This document shows positions 9,171 through 18,493 of a DNA stretch of 24,302 nt, piece after piece. Every line of letters starts with the position of its first letter. The first letter of the stretch is position 1. Both the position numbers and the translations under genes were made by a program. The stretch is from Gnetum montanum (lineage: Eukaryota; Streptophyta; Gnetopsida; Gnetales; Gnetaceae). The notes beneath the pieces are model-generated. The model was not told the DNA's origin. It did not search any database and saw only the letters and a program-made list of their open reading frames with translations. The stretch covers positions 371,967 through 396,268 of the forward strand of contig MNCI01002932.1 of the NCBI GenBank assembly GCA_015680685.1, given 5' to 3'.

Positions 9171-9689
9171 TCTCTAGTTGTTGAGAATAAAGTAGTTAAT
9201 AAGATCATGATGTTATTTTGAAAAAATTCTTTTAAATCATCATCCTCAAGATTGATAAAACTTCAAACACTTGACATGTGGATGAACTAGAAAACTAATG
9301 CCAATATAATAAGTGAAGGATATTGGAACCCAAAAATAATTGTAACATAGGTATACCCCAAGATAAATAACCTAATTTGAACTTTATAACTCAACATTGC
9401 CCACTAGAATTAAACCCATGACATTGAACTTTCAAATCAAGAGTTTTCCTAGTAGGTGAATACGATATGGGAGACCTAACAAGCTTTCTTTTTAATGCGT
9501 TGGATTGTATTAAGACTGTATAAGTTACAAGTTTAAACCAAAATATTTCAAGAAACTAGAAATTTTTATTACATCTAGGAACTCACAAAGGATTTATTTG
9601 ACAATTACAAAGCCTTAACATATTTTTGAAGAAAGTTGAAAACAACATTGATGTAATGCCATAAGTAAATAGGGTCAATTCACAAGAAA
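9171..9689 (-). other. unassigned AT-rich stretch between LINE fragments
   Basis: No gene is visible. The first 100 bases may still belong to the RT fragment, but I cannot find finger-domain motifs there. A tRNA B-box-like GGGTTTAATTC occurs on the minus strand at 9408-9418 without a convincing A box. Confidence 0.4.
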
Positions 9690-9990
9690 AAAAATTAGTA
9701 GATTACAATTAATGATATAATTCATTCAAATGTGAGCCAAAGATAGACAAAATAAGAAAGTATGTTCTCATATTCTATGCTTTGTTTACAAAGTCTACAA
9801 ATATGCTTTTTTTTGTTAAATTAATCTAACATGTCTCAACGAGGAGATAATGAGAGCTCATTCTTGCTCTAGGAATTTGATTCCTAAAATGAATAGGAAT
9901 AACATAGAATAGTGAAGGAATTTTAGGTAGCAAAAGAATTGCTTAGTCAACTTATCTTTACAAAGAGGATCTCTATAATTTGGAAAAAGG
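9690..9990 (-). pseudogene. C-terminal fragment of another non-LTR element
   Basis: On the minus strand, split over two frames, are KDKLTKQFFCYLKFLHY (near 9930), ARMSSHYLLVET (near 9855) and HICRLCKQSIEYENILSYF (near 9780). This resembles the C-terminal region of some non-LTR retrotransposon proteins (LR.SSH.L.IE.GR..., then CxxC...EDE.HFL), which differs from the zf-RVT type at 6150. It is short, AT-rich and broken. Confidence 0.35.
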
Positions 9991-10447
9991 AAGTACTATA
10001 GAAAATATCCATAAGATAAGGTTATATTATATTCTTTCTAGTCTATAAAAAATTGCAACAATTGTAGTAGTGAAAATTTGGAAGATGATAACTCAAGAGT
10101 TGTCAAGTTTTTTATGCTAAAATTTTAACTAAACCTTTCCATAGATATTAGCTTTCAAATAAATCTAATATCACATAAAGTTCTTGTGTGATGAGGAAGA
10201 GATGATTTAATCATTGAACATCAATTATTTTGGTAAAAATTAAGGTTTTAGAAAATCTGAAAAATTATAGAGCTAATTCTTCCAAACCACAATAGATATT
10301 GAATTTATATTTTAGTTGCATGTAGCCACCTATTCTAACTTTCTAATAAACATAGAAATCACTAAAAAATCTTGTGAAATGACTGAGATACAATAGAAAT
10401 AGTGAATGTCCCAAATATTGATTATTCAACTTTTGAGATTGAGTAAA

Positions 10448-10500
10448 TAATGATGAATAATGTTGATGAATTGATGAAATATTGATGAATTGATGATGAC
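10448..10500 (+). repeat. TTGATGAA microrepeat
   Basis: Overlapping copies of TTGATGAA and GATGAAT with a period of roughly 8 to 19 bases, including ATTGATGAATTGATGA. Confidence 0.7.
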
Positions 10501-10649
10501 ATAGTCAAATATTTGCTAAAATTATATTGAGGATTCCTTGATATAAATTTCCAAGATATTCCTTAGATATATATATGTGACAAGTAGGGTAAAGTTTACT
10601 AAAAATAATATAGTATAGCCTCAATAACAAAAAAAACTTTTAAAATTAA

Positions 10650-10679
10650 AAATAAATAAATATATATATATATATATAT
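10650..10679 (+). repeat. AAAT/TA microsatellite
   Basis: AAATAAATAAA followed by about ten TA units. Confidence 0.85.
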
Positions 10680-10933
10680 TGAGGCCATAATAACATTACA
10701 ACTACCCATCAATATGAAAATTTCCTATATTTTATCAAAAAAAATTCCTATTATATAATAAAAACAAAAAATTATTGTCTTCAACTCCAAAAATTAACAA
10801 ATAAATATTGAGTACTAAAAAACCAACCTCCTTTCACATAATGTAAATAAAAATGCTTTTTCCTTGACATATTCAAGAAAACTTTATTCAAGACTTTTTT
10901 TTATAGTTGATAAATCAATTTTTTTTCATTGAC

Positions 10934-11025
10934 CACAATATCGAGTATTTGATATCAGAGTCACAATATCAAATCCTTGACATCGGGGCACAAGATATGA
11001 TGTCACGTATCCAATATCATGGACG
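10934..11025 (+). repeat. U3 CAATATC/GATATC repeats of LTR D
   Basis: ACAATATCGAG, GATATCAGAG, ACAATATCAAA, AAGATATGATG and CCAATATCATG follow one another upstream of TATA. The same CACAATATC core is in the hairpin of LTR A. Confidence 0.6.
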
Positions 11026-11035
11026 TGTGTAGGCC

Positions 11036-11042
11036 TATAAAT
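11036..11042 (+). promoter_or_regulatory. TATA box of LTR D
   Basis: GCCTATAAATC, 128 bases into the LTR. Confidence 0.7.
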
Positions 11043-11221
11043 CTAGCACTTAGGTGCACCATCCACACATAGTTTTATTTCACACTTAGCAAAATTATGT
11101 CTGTTTGTTTTCTCAATTTTAGCACTTAGCACATAGAAGTGTATGTCCACAATGTGATGTTTAGTAATTGAATGAAGTCTTTATTCAAGTGGAATATTCT
11201 TGAACACATTTCATGCATGGA

Positions 11222-11227
11222 AATAAA
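11222..11227 (+). promoter_or_regulatory. polyadenylation signal of LTR D
   Basis: AAATAAAGATCGAGATTACT, 186 bases after TATA, in the same context as the other LTRs. Confidence 0.7.
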
Positions 11228-11820
11228 GATCGAGATTACTTCACATCATTGTAGCATTACTTAGTCTTTATTATTTACACTTAGAATAATTTTACTCCTT
11301 TGACTTAGCTTAATGTTTACTATTTTCTCTAGTTCCTGATTTACTTTCTATGCACGTTATCATTTCTGTTGTTAAGTGGAATGGATATGAGTGATTCCAA
11401 GCATTAAGTATAATCATTTGGTAACCTAGTAGTACTATCACTTGGTACACCCAATAGTGTGGTACTTGGTAATTCCAACAATGATTGCATGAGTCCAAGA
11501 CATGTCCAAAGAATTAAGAATGAATGTCCATTGCATAGGCTAGATTAGATTTGTTTAATATAACTTAGATTATGGAACCATTCCATTTACCTTATGTTTT
11601 CTAGACGAATCATGGCCAACACAACATCATCTATCATATACCTCACCGCAAGTTAAAAAATACACATCAATTTTACTAACTCACGTGGAAAGATAACGAT
11701 CGCGACCTCTAACCAATTACTTGCATAATTACATTGCCTTGTTTACAAAATTTGACTAGGATCGTGTGTGAATACTCATATCTTGTATGGTTGGATTTTG
11801 GATACTCCACTACTCATTAT

Positions 11821-11838
11821 TGGCATTGTTGCCAAGGA
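11821..11838 (+). promoter_or_regulatory. primer binding site of unit D (tRNA-Asp type)
   Basis: TGGCATTGTTGCCAAGGA follows the LTR after one T. It matches the complement of the plant tRNA-Asp(GTC) 3' end (TGGCGCCGTTGCCGGGGA) at 13 of 18 positions, and all five differences are C-to-T or G-to-A. Confidence 0.75.
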
Positions 11839-11957
11839 CTTGTCAATGTTATGCTAAGTAATTGATTTTTCAAAGTTTGTTGTATTTGAAACTCAAAGTC
11901 AAACCAACAATTTTCAGTAAGGCACACTTTTAACACAAACCATCTAAAAACTATAAT

Positions 11958-13190
11958 ATGGCTTCACATAATAATCAACCATCACCTAACAAGAAGACAA
12001 GAAGTAGTAGTGATAGAATCATTACTAAAGAAGAATGAGGGATGCTAATGCAGACATGAATCAATTATGCTCACACTGATCCACACCATCTAGACTTTAC
12101 TTTCATCTTTCATCAGGACAAGCAAATGAAGTGGAAAGACATGGAAGGTAACATAGTCCTGCCTCCAGAATGTGCAACACTGAACATGCTACAAATTACT
12201 CTAAGGGGAATGCATTTGGACTAGATCTAGGAAGGGTATCATGGGACTCAACACATGACTAGACCCTACGAAGCCACAAAGGGGCAAATGAGAAGCGATG
12301 ATACCATGGAAATCAAACATATCCATAGTAAAGGAAAGTAGGCCAACACTTCTATTGTAATAGAAAAGCTGGATGCTAATCAATTCATTTCAAAACTCCA
12401 CCAGAACCATGAGGAGCCATCAAAAACACCTATCATCAAACTAGAGGAACCTGTCAAAGCCCAACTTCATTCTACTCTAGCAAAGATACACAAGATGGAG
12501 GCTACTAACTCAAGATACAAGTAGGACTCTAGGCCAAGGGTTCCTACTAAATCTTACAAAGAGACATACAAGAGTCCTTAAAGGAGAACTAGCTAGCATC
12601 ATTCTCATGCTATCTCATTAGCATCATTGCGATCATCAAAGGACTCTGACAAAAGATGACACAAGTACCGGTACTTTGATAGGAAAGAAAGGTGAATTTA
12701 TGGTCATCATGACTAATATTCAAGGTACTCTGATTCATAAGATGAAGAGTATGAATGAAGAAGATGAAGAGATAAGAGGATCAAAAGAGGCATGAACATA
12801 GAAGGGATCACCACTACAATAGGGCATACAAACTCAATCATGATGATGAACCCCTTATGACAACCTCAATCATGCGCCATGCCACCACTACACCAATAGT
12901 ATCTATATCAACAACCTAATCCTTATGGATACTATGTCCAACATTTGGTCTTACCAGCAAGTGAAGCTATTCAAACTCCATAGTATTATCTACTAGAATA
13001 CCACTGACCGACATCACCAAGGGCCAATTCAGACTTGTACATGCATCCACCACTACCTAATTTTTCAAATCCTTTGCCACTAGTGCCACTATTCACAATG
13101 TAAGGGGAGTTGCCATCACAACCACAGCAAAGGAAAGTTGCAAAGGTAGTACATATAAAAGTGGACAATATCACTAGCAATGTTAAGGGA
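11958..13190 (+). pseudogene. gag-like ORF of unit D
   Basis: From ATG at 11958 one frame runs about 410 codons with 20 nonsense codons and no visible indel. In order: a box YAHTDPHHLDFTFIFHQD...MEGNIV (codons 40-75) that recurs in unit C gag; a charged stretch; an Arg/Ser/Asp-rich stretch (SRP, SLRSSKDSDKR, RYSDS.DEEYE); and a Pro/Gln/Tyr-rich stretch (QPQSCAMPPLHQ, QQPNPYGYYVQHL) before the protease. The capsid-like core HLxxFHxA seen in units B and C is missing. It would have been a structural precursor protein. All nonsense codons can be explained by C-to-T or G-to-A changes. Confidence 0.6.
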
Positions 13191-13755
13191 CAAACATAAA
13201 AAACATCCTTTCTTTAAGAAAAGTCTAGAGAAGGTTGGTAGAATTGGAGCTTCATTGAGATCATCTTCTCCTAAAATAGATCTTCTCACTATTGACAAAT
13301 TTCCATCATCCTCAAGCTTAAACATACAAGTTGTCATGCTCACTAAAATCATCATTGAGTGGATCAGGGGAGGACCACTCTCTAACAAGAAAATTGATCC
13401 TAGAATTCCTTTGATTTATTTACAAGTAGTAAGAAATCAATCATGTAAGGCTCTATTAAACTTAGGTTCTAGAGTGATTTTGATCTCTTATAAAACATAT
13501 CAAGCCTAGAAAGTACAATCATTGGAAGAATGCAACATCATCTTGGAGATTACAAATAAATTTATCACTACTCCTTTGGGACAAATAGATGATGTAGTGA
13601 ATGTTGTCAATGGGTGGTCTTATCTAGAAAAATTTCTAGTAATTGATGTAAAAGATGTTGATAAGGAATTCCCAATAATCATGGGGAGAGCATGGCTTAG
13701 TACAATCAATGTTAAGCTAAGTATGAGAGATTTATCAGTTGAAATAATTAAATAA
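13180..13755 (+). pseudogene. retropepsin-like protease of unit D
   Basis: The frame from 13180 continues gag after a one-base shift. It reads CKALLNLGSRVILISYKTYQ near 13450 and, after one stop, TTPLGQIDDVVNVVNGWSYL, FLVIDVKDVDKEFPIIMGRAWLST. This is the aspartic protease fold of plant gypsy elements, which cuts the gag-pol precursor. The catalytic D-S/T-G reads N-L-G, so the active-site Asp is Asn and the enzyme would be dead. The frame ends in VEIIK followed by TAA. Confidence 0.75.
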
Positions 13756-14234
13756 GACATGCATGGAGCCATGCACATGTAATGAATTCCATGCATTACT
13801 ACTGAAAGCAAAAGGTGCAATTGTGAATCGACACTTTAGAATGTTAACATAAACATCATTCCAGTGCACAACAATAATGAAAAACTAGTGTGTGCAAAAG
13901 ATAGAGCAAGGGCCAACAAACCAAAAGATACCCTATGGCCACTAACTAAGAACTAACAATCACCTAAAACATGCATGGAGATATCTAAACCACTTACTAA
14001 TTCCCAATTCAAGAAAATGACTCCAATTGAAAGCCCAAAAAAAAAAAAAAAAATTAACTCATAATCATACACTAAAGGGAAAAGAAAATACGGACTTAAA
14101 TGATCATAACTCTACTACCATCAAAATAATATGGAATGATAATTAAAAAGTTACATCACTAAAAATGATATGTGAACCACCTACAATGTATAACTTAGGA
14201 GATCTAGGCAGCATTTTTCGAACACTCGCCCATG
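13756..14234 (+). other. post-protease remnant with RT deleted, unit D
   Basis: The first 80 bases still match the stretch after the unit C protease (ITTESKRCNC against ITYSDNGCNC). After that no RT, RNase H or integrase motif is visible. A 17-base A run lies at 14037-14053. About 4 kb of pol is missing compared with what unit C shows. Confidence 0.55.
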
Positions 14235-14252
14235 AGTTTAGTTGTGGGGGAG
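14235..14252 (+). promoter_or_regulatory. internal polypurine-tract-like motif, unit D
   Basis: AGTTTAGTTGTGGGGGAG, nearly identical to 1039-1056, and again not followed by an LTR start. Confidence 0.5.
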
Positions 14253-14282
14253 ATGCCTTATCTTGACTTGGGAATTACTAAG

Positions 14283-14475
14283 TGCTTTTCCATTTTTTTA
14301 ACAACTCTTTTCATTTTTCACTTTGTTTGACATTTTCTTAATCTTTTATACTTTTCCATTTCTTCAATTTTTCATATTCTTTTACATTTTTCAATTCTTT
14401 AACATTTTTCATTCCTTATAATTTTTTATAACTTTTACTATCTATTCCATTTCTTTTATAATTTTTTTCAAACCA
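14283..14475 (+). repeat. T-rich periodic tract (TTTTTCATT...)
   Basis: Roughly 15 imperfect units of CATTTTTC/CTTTTCCATTTCTT spaced about 10 to 17 bases apart. The plus strand is almost purine-poor throughout. It follows the internal polypurine motif closely. Confidence 0.6.
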
Positions 14476-14999
14476 TTTATAAATAATTTTGATTTGTTAA
14501 TAAGACACATTAAATAAAGGCAAGATGTAGTCCAATAAGGTGAAGATTTCTCTATGTTATGAAGTCATAAGAGACTAATTATTTGCACGGTGAGCCCACA
14601 CCATTCATCCATCCATTCCATTAATAAAAGGTTCTTACCATGACCATAATGATATTCTTTTCCGTCATACAACTAAGAATAAAATTTTGATAATTATGCA
14701 TAAACTGAAAAGTGAAGAACCACATGGGACTGAACAGGGTGTGACATCAAGGGGACTTTTGGATTCTTTTTGGATTATTATTGTAAGTTCTATTATGTTA
14801 CTAAGGTTATATTATATCCTTGTAGATCTAAGAAAAAATGGGAATAAGAGTAGAATAAGTGCTACCTAAAAAGGTTGACACAAATAAAAATAAAAGAGCA
14901 CGAAATAAATTTTTAGAGATCCCACTAGAAAGACATGTTACCCATGCCTAAAGATAGGAAACTTTTCAATAAATCTAAAAATAAGTGCTATGAATAAAA
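14476..14999 (+). other. unassigned non-coding stretch of unit D
   Basis: AT-rich, no gene or motif recognised. The open frame at 14687-14869 shows no resemblance to any transposon domain I know. Confidence 0.45.
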
Positions 15000-15440
15000 A
15001 TCCTCCCTTGGACAATACACCAAGTGACAATACTCCTTGCAACATTGATAGTCTCATAGTTGTAATTCCAAGAGATGAAATGATGTGATGTCATTGGAAT
15101 GTGGTTTGGACTTGGTTTGAATCTTGGAGAAAAAGGCTAATGATTACTTTAACCACTAATAAAATACAAGAATTCATTATTCCTCTGGTAAGACACCTTG
15201 CATCTCAATTTTTGCAATCCCTTCTAAGTCCATCTCATCTCATTGTTTGAATAGTCATAACTTGTGATTTTGTATAACATAGTGTTATTTCCCAAATTGT
15301 TGGTACCAACATGTGTGTTTTGCTAAACAGGTATGCATTATGTTCAACTCCTTAAGTGCCTAAGAAAACTTCTAAGCATGGTTATATAAGGGCATTAAGG
15401 GCTAGAGCTTTCTTTGGGGAGGACCCACTTGTGTAACTAT
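15000..15440 (+). other. conserved internal block, copy 2 (of unit D)
   Basis: Aligns with 100-545 (see that entry), ending in the same CTTTGGGGAGGACCCACTT at 15412-15430. Its presence after the deleted pol shows that D carries the same 3' architecture as element A. Confidence 0.6.
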
Positions 15441-15638
15441 TGTGTCTTATACTTGTCAAGCAATTCCAAATCATCTTGAACCTTCCAAATATCAATAAAC
15501 ACTTTCCATATCACTTACACTCTTCATTCTACAAATATGAATTCATCACCCTTCTTACCCAACTTATGAACTTTTGTAGCCTGAGATTACTTCTCCATGA
15601 ACTTCCAATCACATGTTTTCACAAAAATGAGCATATAT
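15441..15638 (+). other. unit D sequence before the unit B insertion
   Basis: No motif recognised. It ends TTCACAAAAATGAGCATATA, which is not purine-rich, directly before the LTR of unit B. This argues that the following LTR is a 5' LTR. Confidence 0.5.
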
Positions 15639-15660
15639 TGGATGAAGCGTCAAAGTGTCA

Positions 15661-15760
15661 CATTGATGGCCCTCCATTGATATGGCCTCATTGATAGGTC
15701 CCCATTGATAATGCCCTATGAACGTGGTGTTGTCCCATCGATGGGGACGCATTGACATAG
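15661..15760 (+). repeat. U3 CATTGAT repeats and palindrome of LTR B
   Basis: CATTGAT or CCATTGAT occurs about every 17 bases, then CCCATCGATGGG (15734-15745), a perfect palindrome, then another CATTGAC. Confidence 0.75.
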
Positions 15761-15809
15761 CATTTTCTACATTTATGAGGTCCCATCAATGCTACTCCAC
15801 AATAAAGTC

Positions 15810-15815
15810 TATAAA
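15810..15815 (+). promoter_or_regulatory. TATA box of LTR B
   Basis: GTCTATAAATATG, 171 bases into the LTR. Confidence 0.75.
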
Positions 15816-15989
15816 TATGTGTGCTCCCACAATGTATTAGCATTCTTTGATCAATAGAGTAGCCAAACTCTTGCAATTTTATTCCATATTCTTAGAGAAC
15901 AGTCAGCGATTGCCTATAGTGTGGATCTGAGTTAATTGTATGGTGTCTTATTTGATTGGAAATGTACCTAGACACATTCCATGAACAAA

Positions 15990-15995
15990 AATAAG
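15990..15995 (+). promoter_or_regulatory. decayed polyadenylation signal of LTR B
   Basis: AATAAGATCGAGATTG, one A short of the AATAAAGATCGAG seen in LTR D, 180 bases after TATA. Confidence 0.5.
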
Positions 15996-16151
15996 ATCGA
16001 GATTGATTCTTATTCATTGCAGCACTTTGACTTAGATTAAATTTACTTTTAATGTAATTTATATTCCATCTACTTAATTAATATTTACATTTCCATTCAC
16101 GTTAATAAATTGGCAGACTGAGTGCAACCATTTTTGCGCATAAACATGTAT

Positions 16152-16240
16152 TCACTTGGTAATCCCAGTAGCATTATTGCATGGTTTGCCTAGTTGTATA
16201 GCGCTCAGTAATCCTAGTAGTGGGTATGTGGGTTCAGGAT
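16152..16240 (+). repeat. U5 micro-tandem repeat (LTR B; also in LTRs A, C and D)
   Basis: Units of about 22-25 bases built on TTGGTAATCCCAGTAGC(G/A)TTA occur three times here, and also at 2815-2900, 11412-11500 and 18670-18760. They lie after the polyadenylation signal, so in U5. Confidence 0.6.
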
Positions 16241-16567
16241 GTGTATGGCAATTTGGGCATGGACACTCATCATCCATAGGCTAGTTTAGACTTTACTTTT
16301 TGTTGCTAATTAGTTAAATAATTGATATTTTTATTGTCATTAGGAGCAGCCTAAGGCTGAAACAACATCAAGAATCATATGCCTCACTTTGGACTAAACC
16401 ATACATGACAAAGCTATCACTAGTCCAAGTGGGAAGATAGTGAACTACGATTAAGGAATAACAATCTAGATTCCACAACTAGTCCCATCCAAGAAATTCA
16501 AGTGAATCATGTGTGAATGCTTGTGATTCATATGGTTGGGCATAGGGAGTACCTTGCCACTCATCAT

Positions 16568-16585
16568 TGGTGCCATTTCCATGGA
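16568..16585 (+). promoter_or_regulatory. primer binding site of unit B (tRNA-Asp type)
   Basis: TGGTGCCATTTCCATGGA, one base after CTCATCA; 13 of 18 positions match the complement of tRNA-Asp. Two of the five differences are transversions. Confidence 0.65.
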
Positions 16586-16692
16586 TGGTGCTAGTTATCT
16601 AGATTAGTTATATCATACATGATTGTTGTAAATGCATTAATGATTTGTCTTTCAAAAAATATTAAGTCACACGCATCACTAACTAACAAAAA

Positions 16693-18154
16693 ATGTCTCT
16701 TTTACAAGGAAGTGATAATGCATTGTATGAAGAGAACATTCATTAACTAATGAGATATATATTGAAGAAAACTAGAGTGACCAACCTTATGCAGGGGTTT
16801 CATATGTTCATAACCACCTTAATTACACTCAAGGACTACATTCACCTAAGGCAGAAAATCCTAGAGGAGATGAAGTAAGTCCTAGATCAAGGGAGGCCTC
16901 AAGGACTAGGACCTCCTCAATACCTAGAAAAGATACATCAAGGGACCATGGGGATTACTATAGAAGCCATGGCAACTCTCCTAGTTTCTTATCTTCCTCT
17001 TCCTCTTCAATGTTTAGTTTTGATGAAGATGAACATAGGTATAGAAATAAAGCTCCACTATGGGGTTGAAATAAAAATAAAAATTGAAACCAAGGGAAAA
17101 ACCAAAGACATCAAAATGAGCATAGACAAAATCATCATAATCAAACAAATAGAAATAGAAATTTCACAATGACATGTTTGACGATGATGGTGAACCCTTG
17201 TTAACCACTAAGAGCATGACGTAGATCACAGAGGTAGTTAAAATACCCCATAGGCATCACAAGGAAAGTCACATCAGAAGGCTTGATATGACTAACATCC
17301 CTAAATTTGCAAAAGGCTATGATTCTAATCCACAACATCATTTGAAAACCTTCCATGATGCCTACATCTTACAAAGCATTGAAAGTGGATGAAAAAAGCT
17401 TAAGTTCTTTCCTAGGACATTAATAGACAAAGTTAAAGTGTGGCATAGATCATTGAAACCAAATTTAATCCATCAATGGTCTACAATGCTAGAACTCTTC
17501 AACGAGAAATACCAAACCTATGTGAAGGTGTTCAACCTAAGGAAACGAATCCAAGGATGGAAACAAGAATAACATGAACCCTTGGATATGGCCCTAGGTA
17601 GATACTATTCTCTATTGAATAGATGCATAGGCCATGGTTTCTCTTAAGAAGAGAAAATTTTCCACATCATAGATGGGCTTCATAGTTAAACGAGAGAGAC
17701 CCTTGGGATGTATGCTCAAGGTCAATTATATGAACTAGAAAACCATTAGATCCAAAGATTAATCAAGCATGTGGAAAAAGAAGAAGGAGAGCTATGTAAA
17801 CAAGAGAATGTTGAGAAATATCATTGGGACCCAACTCTTAAAAAGAAGAGGGTCCATATCTATGATGAGGAAAAAGAGGTAACTCTCAATGAGGTGATTT
17901 TACAACAAACCTTACCAATACAAAATTCTATTAATGAGCTTAAAGCAAAGCTAGATAAGATGTCAAAATGGAAAAATGAGAAAGTTACAACTTGTGTAAA
18001 AATACTAGAGGGGAGAGTAATGCAAAATAAATCAAGTGACAACAACAAAAGGAGGAAAAGGGACCAAGAGATAGGTAAGAACACTAATTGACAAAAAGGG
18101 GTAATGGCTATAGAAGAAGAGGATCTAGACTTAACCACCAAAGAAGATGATGGA
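16693..18154 (+). pseudogene. gag of unit B (retrotransposon gag core)
   Basis: ATG at 16693 starts MSLLQGSDN. After a frame change near 16880 come an RS-rich stretch (SRTRTSS, RKDTSRDHGD), a Ser tract before FDEDEHRYR, and an Asn/Gln/His-rich stretch. The capsid-like core follows near 17320-17600: QHHLKTFHDAY, LKFFPRTLIDKVKVWHRSL, WSTMLELFNEKYQTY. The C-terminal part (17771-18091) is open, lysine/glutamate-rich and helical (LNEVILQQTL, INELKAKLDKM). The acidic tail IEEEDLDLTTKEDDG is cut by LTR C. It would be the structural core protein. Stops and frame changes make it a pseudogene. Confidence 0.75.
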
Positions 18155-18169
18155 TGATGAGCATCAAAG

Positions 18170-18265
18170 TGTCACATCAATAAGCACCCATTGACATGGC
18201 CTTGTTGATGGGCCCCCATCGATGGGGACCTATTTACATGATGTTGCCTCGTCAATATAGCATTT
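18170..18265 (+). repeat. U3 repeats and palindrome of LTR C
   Basis: Diverged CATTGAC/GTTGATG units as in LTR B, with the perfect 14-base palindrome CCCCATCGATGGGG at 18214-18227. Confidence 0.7.
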
Positions 18266-18309
18266 GCTACGTGTACGAGGCATAGTCGATGCAGTACTAT
18301 AGCAAAAAC

Positions 18310-18315
18310 TATAAA
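18310..18315 (+). promoter_or_regulatory. TATA box of LTR C
   Basis: ACTATAAATACG, 155 bases into the LTR. Confidence 0.75.
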
Positions 18316-18487
18316 TACGAGCTCTCAATTATGTTTATGGGCATTCAAGTCATACTAGTAGTAGAGCTCTTGTAGTTTGTCCATTTGAAAGTTAGAATAT
18401 TTCTCTGAGTGCCCACAGCAAGAGTTAGAAAGTGTACAAATCTTTATTTAAGCACTATTGTACCTAAACCACATCAGTGTGTACAAC

Positions 18488-18493
18488 AATAAA
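18488..18493 (+). promoter_or_regulatory. polyadenylation signal of LTR C
   Basis: CAATAAAGATGAGAC, 178 bases after TATA. Confidence 0.7.

Larger units (their letters stand above)
9991..10907. other. AT-rich spacer with simple repeats
   Basis: No gene or transposon domain was found on either strand. It contains a TTGATGAA-type microrepeat (10448-10500) and a TA run (10660-10679), both listed separately. It could be old transposon sequence decayed beyond recognition. Confidence 0.5.
10908..11819 (+). repeat. 5' LTR of unit D (912 bp)
   Basis: It starts TGATAAATC, like the LTR of element E, and ends CTCATTA just before a primer binding site, which makes it a 5' LTR. It holds a U3 with repeated CAATATC/GATATC motifs, TATA at 11036, AATAAA at 11222, and the U5 motif repeated in the other LTRs (near 11415-11500). 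No polypurine tract precedes it, as expected for the start of an insertion. Confidence 0.8.
11820..15638 (+). mobile_element. gypsy unit D interior, deleted and interrupted
   Basis: The interior runs from the primer site through gag and protease and then jumps to non-coding 3' sequence with the conserved block. RT, RNase H and integrase are absent. Its extra ORF and 3' LTR are not found before unit B begins at 15639, so B probably inserted into D and D's end lies beyond the window. Confidence 0.65.
15639..16566 (+). repeat. 5' LTR of unit B (928 bp)
   Basis: It starts TGGATGAAGCGTCAAAGTGT, matching TGATGAGCATCAAAGTGT of LTR C, and ends CTCATCA before a primer site. It has U3 repeats with a CCCATCGATGGG palindrome, TATA at 15810, a decayed AATAAG near 15990 and the common U5. 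B and C share their U3, so they are one subfamily. Confidence 0.85.
16567..18154 (+). mobile_element. gypsy unit B interior, interrupted by unit C
   Basis: Primer site, leader and gag, then sequence stops in the acidic tail of gag where LTR C begins. The remaining pol and 3' LTR of B would be beyond the window if C is a nested insertion. Confidence 0.65.

Noticed and set aside
9385-9480. Possible tRNA-derived SINE on the minus strand (B-box-like GGGTTTAATTC at 9408-9418)
   Set aside because: No convincing A box at the right distance, no foldable cloverleaf and no poly(A) or poly(T) end.
15639-16566. LTR B as the 3' LTR of unit D
   Set aside because: No polypurine tract precedes it, its U3 differs from LTR D, and a primer site follows it.
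17860-18141. 93-residue minus-strand open frame, Ser/Leu/Phe-rich with membrane-like appearance
   Set aside because: It is antisense to the Lys/Glu-rich C-terminal part of unit B gag, which explains the composition.
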